Assembly: GCA_002778195.1 (NCBI GenBank)
Contig: PCDI01000006.1
Coordinates: 2,237,950 to 2,301,949, forward strand
Source of the DNA: Raffaelea ambrosiae
Taxonomy: Eukaryota > Ascomycota > Sordariomycetes > Ophiostomatales > Ophiostomataceae
Length of the DNA: 64,000 nt
Reading direction: 5' to 3'
The position numbers and the translations under genes are program-made. Positions 41,179-52,449 of the stretch are shown here, piece by piece (the stretch's first letter is position 1; the number at the start of each line of letters is the position of its first letter). The notes under the pieces are model-generated. The model was not told the origin of the DNA. It searched no databases and saw only the letters and a program-made list of their open reading frames with translations.

Positions 41179-43506
41179 ATGCCAGAGCATGATGGACTAA
41201 TGCGTATTTTTTGGCCGGTTGACATTGGGAGGTCAGAGCACCCCGGCATAGTGGTGGGATGGAGAAACTCGGCTTTGGATGTCTTTGTCGTGGCCATCTT
41301 GGAGGATGCAGAGGTGCGCAATGTTGAATTTGCCCTCAAGGCGGGCACGCTGTTCCGCAGCAGCTCCCACCCAGTCTCGCGGATCTATGAACTCTGCGGC
41401 CAGACGTGCATGCACGTCCTTGGGCTGTCAAACCCATCTGCGGGCCAGGACATGGACCCCTCCTGGGTCCGCGTGGAGAACGGGCTGCATATGCGCATCC
41501 CTCAAGTCACCTGTGGTCGGGCTTCAAACATCCAGCTTGTGCTCTTCCAGAGGCCACATCCTCATAGTATGCAGTACATGTCCTTGAATCCAGTCTCGCT
41601 AGCGCTTGTCAAGCGCTTTGATGGCGGCAGCCGCTCAGGGCCGGTGGATGATATCGAGGCCGAGGATGAAAGACAGGAGCGGCTGCGCAAGGAGAAGACC
41701 CAGAATCTGCTCAACAAGCTAAAACTGCATTCGGTTGAGAAGCGCGGCACTTCGCCAAAGGAGCAGGCCTTGCCCAAGATTATCAACCAGATCAACTGGG
41801 CTTGGGAGCTGGAACAGCTTCTACAGAAAAATGTGTCTCGTATCGGGACACGGTCAAAACGAAGTTTGAGCATGTCTGAGCGAGTGGTTGAGTCTGCCAC
41901 AACCATGAAAAGGATGGCGCTGCAGTGGCTGTGGGAGGTTCTCATTCTCTATGTGGTGCCAATTGTGACGCGCCTCTTCGTTCTGGGGCTCTTGGCACAT
42001 CGCTTTGCTGCTGAGATGCTTCTCAGGGTGTTGGAGTGGCGGATAAGGCCACGCTATGCGGCACTCAAGGATATCTCGGCGACGGCACAGCAAGTGGAAA
42101 TTCGGCTGCTGCAATTCTGCTACTGGCCTATGCAATACGTGACGCTGCGACAGCGCAAGAATGACTGGGAGAGCGTAACGACGAGTCATCCGGACTACAT
42201 CCGTTTCTACAATAGCCTATGGCTGGTGGCGAATGATGTGATCATCGGCATTGCTCTTGGATCCTACATCATTGACAATGCCGAGTGGGTGGCGTACCAG
42301 ATCAACGGCCTCCTCCAAACGTATACCGTGGAGGCCCTTCAGAGCAGCATCTCGTGGCTGATGGGTTGGCCTGCTGGTTTGAAACTGAACAATGAGCTGG
42401 CCATGTTTCTTGGAGACTTGTTTCTCTGGGTCATTGACTACTGGGCCAGTATGTGCTTGCCTTGCTATTTGAACATTTTCCCTTTTGTTTTGCTGCTTCT
42501 TCGACGTTTGCTAACCGACTTCGCCCAATAGACTGTATCGAGACGCTCCGTCCGGCTCTGCCGCACATTATCTTGTTCATTGGCTTTTCCAGCTTTGCTG
42601 GTGCCAGCATGCCTTTGGCCTTGTTTTCCGACTTCCTCTCCATACTGACTCTCCACATCTACTCTTTTTATCTGGCCTCGGCCCGCATCTACAACTGGCA
42701 ACTCACCATTCTCATCTCTCTGTTCCATCTCTTTCGGGGCAAAAAGCAGAATGTGCTGCGGAACCGTATCGACTCGTGCGACTACGACTTGGACCAGCTG
42801 CTTGTGGGCACGATCCTGTTCACGTTTCTGTTCTTCTTGCTCCCGACCGTGGCTGTCTTTTACCTCAACTTCGCCATGTCCCGCATGGTGATCATCTCCC
42901 TCAAAGCCATTTTCGATACCCTTCTCTCCTGCCTGAACCATTTTCCTCTGTTCGCACTCATGTTGCGAGTCAAGGACCCGACACGCCTGCCTGGTGGCAT
43001 TCGTTTTGAACTGCGAGATACCCGAGACTATTCTTCGGCAACCACCACCACCACCTCCTCTACCAGCCACCCCTCCACTTCCGTCATCTTGCTCAAGGTA
43101 TGTTACATTCTGTGTTCGTATATCTAGTAGGAGCCGATAATTCTAACACAAAGCTGCCGTGTAGCCGATTCCCCTTTCTTTTAAAGCCATGTTCCACCAG
43201 TACTTCCAGATGGGCTCGCGGATCCGCAAACACTACGTCTCTCCCCGCGTGCTTCTTTGCTTGTTGACCGGCAAGTTTGTGCCGCCTATCAACCGCAAAA
43301 ACTTGTACAGTCTTCAGTACAGCATGTTGCCGGCACGGCGTGCAGGCATCTGGGAGATGTGGGAGGCACTCAGGTCTCTGCCGCCCTTCCACTCCCGACG
43401 GTTTGTCGTTCCCGTTATGAATACAAACGGTCGCAAGAAACCGCCAGGTGTAGGATTGAGAGCAGGAGGAGGTTACAATGGCCATGGTGGCCGGGCACGC
43501 AGTTAA
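41179..43506 (+). CDS. GPI1: Gpi1, subunit of GPI-N-acetylglucosaminyltransferase
   Basis: Three exons, 41179-42448, 42532-43097 and 43165-43506, encode 725 aa. The N-terminal cytosolic part has the family blocks LMRIFWPVDIGRSEHPG, IVVGWRNSALDVFVVAILED and VTCGRASNIQLVLFQRPHP. The C-terminal half is polytopic, with hydrophobic segments such as LYVVPIVTRLFVLGLLAHRF, PHIILFIGFSSFAGASMPLA and LLVGTILFTFLFFLLPTVAV, as in Gpi1/PIG-Q. Conserved MFHQYFQMGSRIRKHY follows the last splice. The complex adds GlcNAc to phosphatidylinositol on the cytosolic ER face, the first step of GPI-anchor synthesis. The 3' intron is 67 bases; the first is 83. A Gly-rich tail closes the protein. The start is chosen by the family N-terminus; only 52 bases separate it from the end of the small upstream membrane gene. 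Confidence 0.92.
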
Positions 43507-45720
43507 TACGTGTGCTTGTGTGTGAAAGAGCCTCTTTATCTTCTGGTTGTGTTAACAAGTTTCGTGGTCGTTTACTTTCAAGCTTTCGTCCCCTTTTAAA
43601 AAAAAAGTACACAGCGTAGCATCCCGGGATATTATAGATATAAATTTGATTTTTCAGCCTCTCAAAAAAAAAAGGCCCAACCCGACAGAGCCTCAAGGTG
43701 CCTTTCAAGAGCCTCCTTCGTTTGTGGTTTCACCGACGTCTCTCCTCTTCCGGTTGTTTTCGTCGTTTTCTTCAACATCACGTGATGGGTAGAATTGAAG
43801 GCACCCCCTTGCCGAAGCTTCCATCGCTCCTTCCCCGGACGAGCTTTCCCCGCACGCGAGCATGGTTGCAGGCACGTCCCAAAAAAGCAGGCACACACAC
43901 ATATACACGGGTCGACACAAGACAGGTCACAGCCAGGCAAGCAATGCAGAGAAAAAAAGACGGGACAGGTTTCCCCGACCTCCCTTCTCCTCAAATCAGA
44001 ACGAGGGCAAATGGGAGTGTGTGTGTGTGTGTGCAAGGTTGCTTTTTGCTTGTCATATTTGTCCTATTCCCCTGTCCTCCCCGTCTCTCTCTCTTTTTGT
44101 GTTTCGTTTGAAACTCTCTCCTCATTTCATCTTTTTTTGCTCACCCGGCTTTCGCTTGCGCAAAAACAACGTGTGCGCTGCTCTCAATTGCACCATTTTC
44201 GATCGACAATTATCGCCCTTTGACGATAGCTGCCAATTGAGCGACTTAACGAACTAGAAGTCGGCACAAAGGTATAAAAATATCCTCCGAGTGGACTCCG
44301 AGTGGTGTCCCTTTTTCTGTTTCCTTTCCCGTTCGCTTCATCCTGTATTATTCTCCCCCATCCCTTCAGAGGCCAAAGGAGTTGGCGATCGGGTTGGTCT
44401 CGAAGAATAGGAGAAGGAAGCCTGCGAGAAATCTTGCGAGAAGTAGGGAAAGCTCCCCATGATCTTTATCTACATTCTCGTGTGTGTGTGTGTGTCCCCC
44501 TTTCCCTCTTCCTCACCACTCGTGTCGTCGCTGGTGCGGGCAATAAAGCCAATTGTGTCCCCGGGTTCTCAACGGGCTCGTCGAACTCGGGTTCGTTGGG
44601 GCTTGCCGCTTTCGCCGTCGGACTGGTCGGTTCGTGAGCCTTGACAGAGCAAGTTGCTTTGCCGTCAGCGTCGAGGCGTTGAGGCGTCGGGGCGAGGCTT
44701 CATAGTCCTTGCCCAATGTCCTTGTGTTCTGACCTCGTCATCGGTTTCGTTCATGCCTGTCCATGTGTGTATTCCGGTCCACCTGTGATTGTCACCTGTG
44801 CCCTGTCAACGTGTGCTCGTCTTGTCATGTTCCGTATCACTCGTCATCTTTTCACGATGCTACCCATGTACCTCGATCTGCCTTACCTCCTTACCTTCGC
44901 CTTATCTGCTGGTCAGTCGGCTGTCAGTTATCATCCATGCAGGAGCTCCCCTAGCTGCAAGTGCCCTGGCAAGGCTGGATCCACACAAGCTTCACTTCCT
45001 CGCAAGGTCGGCGACGACGACGACGGGGGGGGCATCTGCAAAAAAGTATGGGGTGAAATAGGTTCGGATTCGCTATTTGTACATGAAACACTTCCCTGTG
45101 GGGGACGACGGAAGGAAGAGAGTTGTAAGCAAAACAAAAGGACAATTGACGAGGGAGAAAGAAAACACGAAGGGGAAAGCGGGGAGGGGGATTTCGGAGA
45201 CAAGAAACCGTTTTACAAAAAGGAAACAAAGCCCTGCTGGTCTATGCTATTATTTGGTTTGGTGAAACAAGAAAGAAAAGGACGAAGAGCGAAGAAAAAA
45301 AGGATACAGCCTCTCCGAAATGCTTGGATGAAGGCGGCAAGCTCGATTTCTCTCACACATTCCCCCATCTTCCTCTAAAAAGACATCTGTCCCCTTTTGG
45401 CCTCCCCTTCCCTTGATTTTTTTTCCCAAGAAATTGTCTCGATGCCATGGCGTCTCCTGGTGAAATTTTTTTTGTTGGATTTTTTTGTTTCTTTTTTTAC
45501 AGTGGGTTGGCTTGCGTGACCCTCCATCTTGCAAACCCAGTTGTCCTTTTTTTTGCTCCATGCTTGTCGTTGTTCGTACACTCCGGCAATGCTGAGTTGC
45601 GGTATTTTCTGACATCTATACCACCCTTCCCCGAAGCGGGGGAAAGGATGGCAGGCCATCAGAAAACCAGCCTCGAGGCTCTCATGAAGGAAAGAGACGA
45701 GGCGTTCCCGGATTGGTTGT
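43507..45720. other. Convergent spacer between GPI1 and ATP9
   Basis: A 2.2 kb stretch holding the 3' flanks of two convergent genes. A GT microsatellite lies at about 44017-44032 and another at 44478-44493. There are many T-rich segments on the plus strand. Short open frames are pyrimidine-rich low-complexity sequence. No gene is supported. Confidence 0.55.
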
Positions 45721-46792
45721 TTACGTCTGTGAGAAAGAGGGGGTTGCGTTAGCCATTGGTCAAGGACATTGCCGGGTAACAACCAACAGAGAGCTCGATG
45801 ATGTTGGGCCATTGAGGGATGGCTTCTCGACGAGTCCCGAGCTGTATCCGAAATGGAGCCGATTTCGAACGGCCGCGTGGAAGGGAAGAGAAAAAACTTA
45901 CGAACTTGGCCATGAGGGCAACCATCAGATCGAAAAGACCAATGGCCTCGACGAAGGCGAAACCCAGAATGGCGTACGAGAACAGCTGGCCGCGGAGAGC
46001 CGGGTTGCGGGCAACACCCGAGATCAGGGAAGCGAAAACCAGACCGATACCGATACCGGCACCAGTCAGACCAATGGCGGCAGAGCCCATACCAATGTTC
46101 TTGGAAACCTCAACGAGGGCGTTGGCCATCTCGGAGCTGTACATGCGGCGGCTCTGGAAGGCACCCTTCTTGGCGGCGGCCTGGACCAGCAGGCTGGGGC
46201 TCTGCTGGCGCTTGACGGCCTGGAACGGGCTGGGGCGGGCGGCCATGGCTATTGAACGATAACGAAAGGGGGGGAGTCAGCGACGGTGATCTAGGAAACC
46301 AATTGAGGTGTCTATGTGTCTCTTCCTGTCCCTGATGTCGATGTCCGGATGATCCGGTTTGGTGTCTGCGTGTGCCCAAGGAGCTTTGAGGCATAAACTG
46401 GGTAGGGGGAGGTCGGGGATTCGGGAAGCTCTAGGAGCTCCCCGGACCCGGAAACTCTTCGCGCGATTGAGGCAATTGCGGCCAATTGATGGCCGCGACG
46501 TCGAGGGAGACGCTTCTCATTGTTCCTAGAGGGAACGCAAGATGCTCTCTTTGATGGATAGATGGAGAAGGACGCAGGGACAGGTCGAGATGGGATGGAT
46601 TTGCGTGTGTGTTTTTTTTTTCTTCTCGTTTTCCGTCTTGAGGGACTAAAAAATTTCACACACGCAAACCGGGACAGGGAGTTTCTTACCAATGGTGCGC
46701 TTGCTGGCAGCGGCGACGGGGGTCCGGAGGGCAGGACGAGCGGCCTTGGTGGCCATGGTGGCCAGGCGAGAAGCGACAACACGGGAAGACAT
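45721..46792 (-). CDS. ATP9: Mitochondrial ATP synthase subunit 9 (c-ring proteolipid), nuclear copy
   Basis: Three minus-strand exons: 46792-46690, 46248-45902 and a terminal exon of six bases, 45726-45721 (ACG TAA). The last join is deduced from the GTAAGT donor after AAGTTC, a GGCTAAC branch site and a TTTCTCACAG acceptor; it restores the family's C-terminus MVALMAKFT. The precursor is 151 aa. Residues 1-70 are a Ser/Arg/Ala-rich presequence, and the mature protein begins YSSEMANALVEVSKN. Two membrane helices follow around RNPALRGQLF, and the ion-carrying glutamate is residue 135 (FAFVEAIGLF), Glu65 of the mature chain. It forms the rotating c-ring of F-ATPase. The mature part is nearly identical to what I recall of Neurospora ATP9. 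The first intron is long (441 bases). A reading without the last splice would add about 50 unrelated residues. Confidence 0.95.
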
Positions 46793-49133
46793 TGCGACGG
46801 TTGATGTGAAGCTGCAAAAAGGAGCAGGAAAGGAGAAAAAAATGGGATGCAAAAAAAAATGGAGGGGAGAGAGAGTGAGAGATAAAAAAGAAGGGAAGGA
46901 AAATGCACAAAGCACGGCAGAGCTCCTTTTTGTTTGGGGTGTGGATAAAGGGTTGGTTGGAAGGGGGGAGAGAGAAAAAAAAGAGAGGGAAAAGGGAAGG
47001 CGAGGGAAAAAAAGAATGGGAACGAGAGGAGCCAGCAAGCCGGGGGGGGCCAGGGAAAGGAGAAAGGAGAAGCCGAGAATGGACGAAGGGGAAAGAGGCC
47101 AGCAACAGCGAATGGGTGCGTGAAATTCACTGCAAACCGGGAAAAAAAGAAGTGGGCACTACCGGGTCCAGCTTGGGTTGGTGGGTATTACTCGGGCAAC
47201 CTCTCGCATCTCATACGCAAACAGACCCTACGGCACGAGTTTATTACGGGAGAGGTCTTTCTGGGTACGGGGAAGCAGCTGCCAGAGAGACCGAGCAGAC
47301 ACGAGGAAGCTCAATGGAGACGAATCTGCTTTTCCTTGATATCAGATCTGCTTCGTCTTCGACGTTTGCGAGTTCGGTTCAGGATCTATCAGAGAATCTT
47401 CTGCTGAATCTTTCCTGGATCTTCCCTGGATCTGTACCGATCTCGAATGCTGGATATGTCCTCACACTGACGTGAGGAGACAAAATTCCGGGGCAGGAGA
47501 GGCAGAGCCACAGTTGGCTCTTCTTGTCTCGCTTCTTCAGGGCCAGAGTTGCCGAATGGCCATCCTGATAGGTCAATGGGTCGACGAGGTGCCCACGAGA
47601 GCAAAGAAAACGGCGGGGATGGGGGGGGAGGGGAGCTACGACAGGAAATGGAGGCGAGGGCAAGAAAACAGGCGCGCGACAAGCTCCTCGCCACGAGAGA
47701 GAGGGGAGATGGAGCTTCATATCGTTTCCCTGTCTTTGTTTCGGCGCGCCTGGGGAAAAGTGTCCCACTGGAGGAGCCAGCTCGCCGTTTTCGAGATATG
47801 GGTGGTGCGAGTAATTACGGACGAGCCCTGACGCGACAGGAGGGAGGGGACTGGAGGCATTTGGCGCGCTTGACGGCGCCGTGCTGCGATGGATCAGCTC
47901 GAAACGGAGCGATGCCTACTAGGAGGAAGCTGGCGTGTGAAAGTAGTACTATGGTAGACGGGGCAGTGATGCTACGGCACAGTGTCAAAAAGAAGGCAAG
48001 GAACTTTCTTGTGTGGCCACTGTGTCCCGTCTTCTGGGGGTTTGTTTTGTGCTGGCAAACCAGCTCGGACGATGTCGGAAGGGAGAGAGAAATTTTGATG
48101 AGGCATGTCCACTTGGATGGAGCCAGGGGGGGATACAAACGGCGACACGAAGAGCTAAAAAGAATGCCTCGACACACGCACCTGCAGAGCTGCAGTTTGG
48201 CTCCAAGGAAGCCAAAACGGAGCCTCAACTAAGGGCGCTGGCAGGACGGGCTTTCATTTGACTCCCATGATGGATGTGTTCTGAAAATCGGGGATCTGTC
48301 TGGTCTTCAGCAAGTGCTTGAAGGCCCCAAAACGGAAAGCTTCAGAAGGGTTGTAGCAAAAAAAAAATTTTAGGGGCGATGACTTTTCATCTGAGGCCGT
48401 AAGGCGTCAAGATAAGATTTTTTTGCACTACCAGGGCGTTGTGTGACGGAGCCGGCATATTGGTCTGATAGGCTCACCCCTCCCCTCTTCCCTTCGCTGC
48501 CCTGTGGCCCGCTCCTTCCCTTGCATGTTCCGGTTCCGCCGCAATATACCCACGATTTTGTTTGCTCTCTCTCTTCCCTGGACCCAGCTATCCTTACATA
48601 AGACACCAAAAACCCACCACAGTCCACCTCAACGAGCCGCATCATTGGGTAGTGACCCCCACACCCCACTTAGCGGCTTTTCAGCCAAGGAGCTTGCTAT
48701 TGTACTTCTACGAGTATGTGCGAGTCTGTATGGCAGTACTTTGGGGCGGGCAGCGCCTCGAAACGGAGGCTGCTGGTACCAGTCACCTGAGACAGGACTG
48801 CACAGCGAAAAATGGGGCTCTTTTTCTCTTGCCAGCGAGAAAAACCAAACACGCAAAACCACCCCCTGTATTTTACGATCCATGGCGCACACTCATACAC
48901 TCGCGCACCTACTATTACGCACAAACACGCACAGGAGTATTTCGGGACCTTCCACGGTTCCGCCCCCTGGTGACCCTATCGGACATTGCTACTCGTACTC
49001 ACCCCGTCTGATTTTGCAAAAAGAGAGAGGGCTGTTGCATGTGAGTTGCATGCAGAGCAAGAACGAGTACGAGTGCATGCTATGTAGTACTCGTGGCAGC
49101 CAGGTTGTATGCAGGCGGTGGTAGGTACTGCAT

Positions 49134-49155
49134 ACACACACACACACACACACAA
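49134..49155 (+). repeat. (AC)11 microsatellite
   Basis: Eleven AC dinucleotides are read directly, flanked by CAT and CCGCAAG. Confidence 0.9.
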
Positions 49156-50641
49156 CCGCAAGCGATCAAGTGCTACACTGCGAAATCATGTGCGCGTGTC
49201 AGATCCAGGCCTTCGGATAGGCTTGCCTGAACGCAGCGCACCATGTATTGCTAGGATCGCGGATCGAAGGAGAGGCGGAACGGAGCTCGTTCGGCGTCTC
49301 GGAGACAGCTGCTAGGCATCGCTCCAGAAGGGGGGGGCATGCTTCAGTGGGATTGAAACGGTGTAAATACTACTTTTCAGAAGCATGGTCGCCGTCAGGA
49401 GACAAGCCCTCCGTTAGCAAGAGCGCTCATCGCCAGAACGGCAAGCATTCAGAGACAAGCATGAGAGACACGCAGAACCGGGGGGGGAAAAGAGAGAGAG
49501 AACAGATATGCACACACCCTGCTAAACTGCACCCAGTTACTGGGCTGGCAGGAACCACGAACACTCATCCCTTGCACGCACTGCAAGATACGGTGTAGCA
49601 GGGAGCGAAACGGAAGTGGCCCGGTGGGAGGAACCAGTGGAATAAGAAGCGACTTGTGGCTTTCCTTTTTTCTCCTTCTGTTGCGATCCTGCGGCCTCTC
49701 TCAAAAGTTTACTGGGTTGAGCCACCCCAACCTCGGTAGACGCCGGGACGTCCGTTTGTCCATTTGGTATGGCGCGTCTGCCGGTTCTCATCACACATAT
49801 CGAGAGTCTACAAAGTGTTCCTTCTTCTCTTTTTTGTCCTGTGGTTATTACTTGCAACCTGCTACGGGATACTCTTTCTGTCTATCCATACCGCCATATG
49901 CCCCCCCCTCATTGGAATATCACTACAGGGTGTGAGTGCACTGTATCTTGCATATGTGACGCAATTTGTCTCTACCCAGTGGTATTCCTATCGTCTGAAA
50001 CCCTTTTTTCTGTTCTGTTTGATTTTTTTTAAAAAAAATTTGCGCTCTGTTTATCCTGCGAAAGGAAGCGAACCAAGACGGTAAAATTTTGCTGGTGGAA
50101 TGAAGTCGTATTTATGGACTAGCCTGTTTTGGAACTATGTAGTCCCATCTGGGATAGCTCCCACAGCATTCTGCTGCTTATGGCACCTCTATTTTATCGG
50201 ACTTTATTTGTTTGAAATTGGGCTGGGCCGCACCAGCTATCTCCCGTTGGAAGCGTGAACTATGGTGTTACGGCCTCTATCGTGCTGCCACAGACGCCGT
50301 GTCTTGCCGTTTTTACAGCACCTCCCTCTGCGATACAGCGCGATCACTGGATTTGAGTGCGTCAATATTTCGGTTTCCCCTTGTATCCACTTTCCTGCGC
50401 CTCCATAGAGAGAAGACTGTTTTCCTTGTCTCGATATTTCTCTCTTTTGTCGGAAAGTCTCGGACAGAAGGAGAAAAACTACGCTGCGAAGATGAAAAGT
50501 GCAAACACTCCATGAATCAAAGGATAGGGGGCAGGAACGAGTTCGAGGGAAACGAGTCGAAAGGCATGCTTCTTCTACATCGTAGAAGACGCGTGTGCCC
50601 TGCCAGCAAGCCATCCTCCCCAATGATCCAGCAGCGTATAC

Positions 50642-50657
50642 TACTATGTACATAGTA
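50642..50657. repeat. 16-bp perfect palindrome TACTATGTACATAGTA
   Basis: Two overlapping, opposite copies of the 9-base motif TACATAGTA form a perfect palindrome. A TACGAGTA motif follows 13 bases later (50670-50677). Confidence 0.85.
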
Positions 50658-52347
50658 TATACGATACAGTACGAGTAGGTGTGGCTGACTGGCGAGTGTG
50701 ATGGACGGCCAGCCAGATACGACTGGCCAAGAAGGAATGTGCATGCGCGTTTGCTTCCATTGCTGCTGGCCGCTGTTTTAGAGGAAAAATGGCGCTTGCT
50801 CGTCCGTTATCTTCTGGGGGGCGGCCGACATCTCCGTCGGACGACGGTAGCAAGCGCCGAGACGGTGCGACAGCGTGGTTCGAGGGGGACGCTGTAAGAA
50901 AGATGTCTTCCAGGACGTGTTCAGGCCTGCTCGCAGAGCATCATAAGGGAGAACAGTTGCTCGCAACTTGGGGGTCTTTTTTTTTTTTTTTTTGCCTCAA
51001 CGGCGTCTACAACGGACTCGACTACTCTCCTCCGTTCAACGTTCCAGGAATGAACGGAGGTGTCGACAAGAACTCGAAGAAGCTGCTTTCTCTCTCGAAA
51101 CCAGGAAGGAATGGACTTGCAGAAAGTGGAACGGCACCAATATGGGTCCATTTTTCGTGAGAGTGGCGCCCAACTTTTTTATTTTTTTTTCAATCCTGTT
51201 CGCCGTTCTATGAAATGCCCTCACCCCCTTCTTGGCCATCACGATTGTCTTTGTCGCCCTCTGCTCGATGTCTTTTTGGTTGTTTTTATCAAGGGAAGGT
51301 ACTATATAAGCAGGGGATGATGGTCTGTCATTGAATGCTGTTGCTTCTCATCGTGGCGGTTTTTGTTTCGTGACACACACAAGAGAGATCGCGATGCTGC
51401 TTGGACAATGGATCCAACCTCTTTTTTGACACTACTAGCAGAGAGACCACAAAAAGGACCAACCACATGCAGACTCGCTCCATGCCCAGCCACTGGGCTC
51501 GACGCTCCGGTGCGGATCCGTGTGTGTGTACTATGTACGAGTACGGTGTCTGTGTGTGGTTTGTTGTTTCCAAAATGCCTCTCTGTCTCTGTCATGGCTG
51601 TCTGGGATCAAACCGATCTCGCAGACAAAGGTCACACCCCTACGAGTACACCCCTGTCTCTTTCCTATTGCTCTCCAGCACTACGAGTACGTATGTCCGA
51701 GTACTCGTAGTATCTTACAACCCACTCCTCGTCGCCGTTCGCACAGAAAATGTGGATTGTGCCGGTGTGGGTACGAGTATGGCGTGTGTGCGTGTGTTTT
51801 GTTTGGGCTTCATAGGGGGGCCTCGAACGAGAGACACGCCGACAGGGCAGGAGACACTGCCTACCAGAGAGGAGTGACTTCTACGCCGGTGGTCTTTCAG
51901 AGGGCGATACTTGCCACAGCCCCAGTGGACTGCGAGTGCTCCGTTTCGATCAAACCACAAATACGGAGACCTCGACCGTTTAAGGGGGGGGGTGTATATT
52001 AGACTGGCCTCAGGGGCTCTTCTCATGGCTCTCTCTTGGGTCTCTTGGTCCAGGTCAGGTCAGGCAACTTGTTACCCTCAGTAACAAAGGACACACAGCT
52101 ATTTGCCTCTGTGTTGCTCTTTCGTACGAGTAGATATAACGGGCACGTACACCGTATGAGTTGCAGAAACAAGGGTCTCCATCCGAGGTAAGATAGTTCT
52201 TATATATCTTCTGGCCGGGTCGCCCGCGCCCCAGGCCGTTCCGTTCCCTCTCGAAAGCTCGCCAAAGAAGAAGAAAAAAAACCCGAAGCTATATGGCTAT
52301 ACTTATCCACTCTTCCAACCTGCTCCGTCGCTCCGTCCTCCTGGTTT

Positions 52348-52374
52348 CTACTACTACTACTACTACTACTACTA
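52348..52374 (+). repeat. (CTA)9 microsatellite
   Basis: About nine CTA units, read directly, lie just downstream of the SAS2 stop. Confidence 0.85.
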
Positions 52375-52449
52375 CCACTTGCTATCAAAGGGAAAAGAAG
52401 GCCCCATTCATTTTATTTTTATTTTATTTTTGGTTTGTTTGTTTGATTA

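Larger units (their letters stand above)
46793..52449. other. 5.7 kb gene desert upstream of ATP9
   Basis: Between the ATP9 start and the end of SAS2 I find no supported gene. The first 400 bases are CT-rich on the ATP9 coding strand, the expected leader and promoter. The rest carries an AC microsatellite (49134-49155), a CTA repeat (52348-52374), a 16-bp perfect palindrome (50642-50657) and nine TACGAGTA motifs clustered between 48.7 and 52.1 kb. Open frames are short, with no recognisable domain. Confidence 0.55.
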
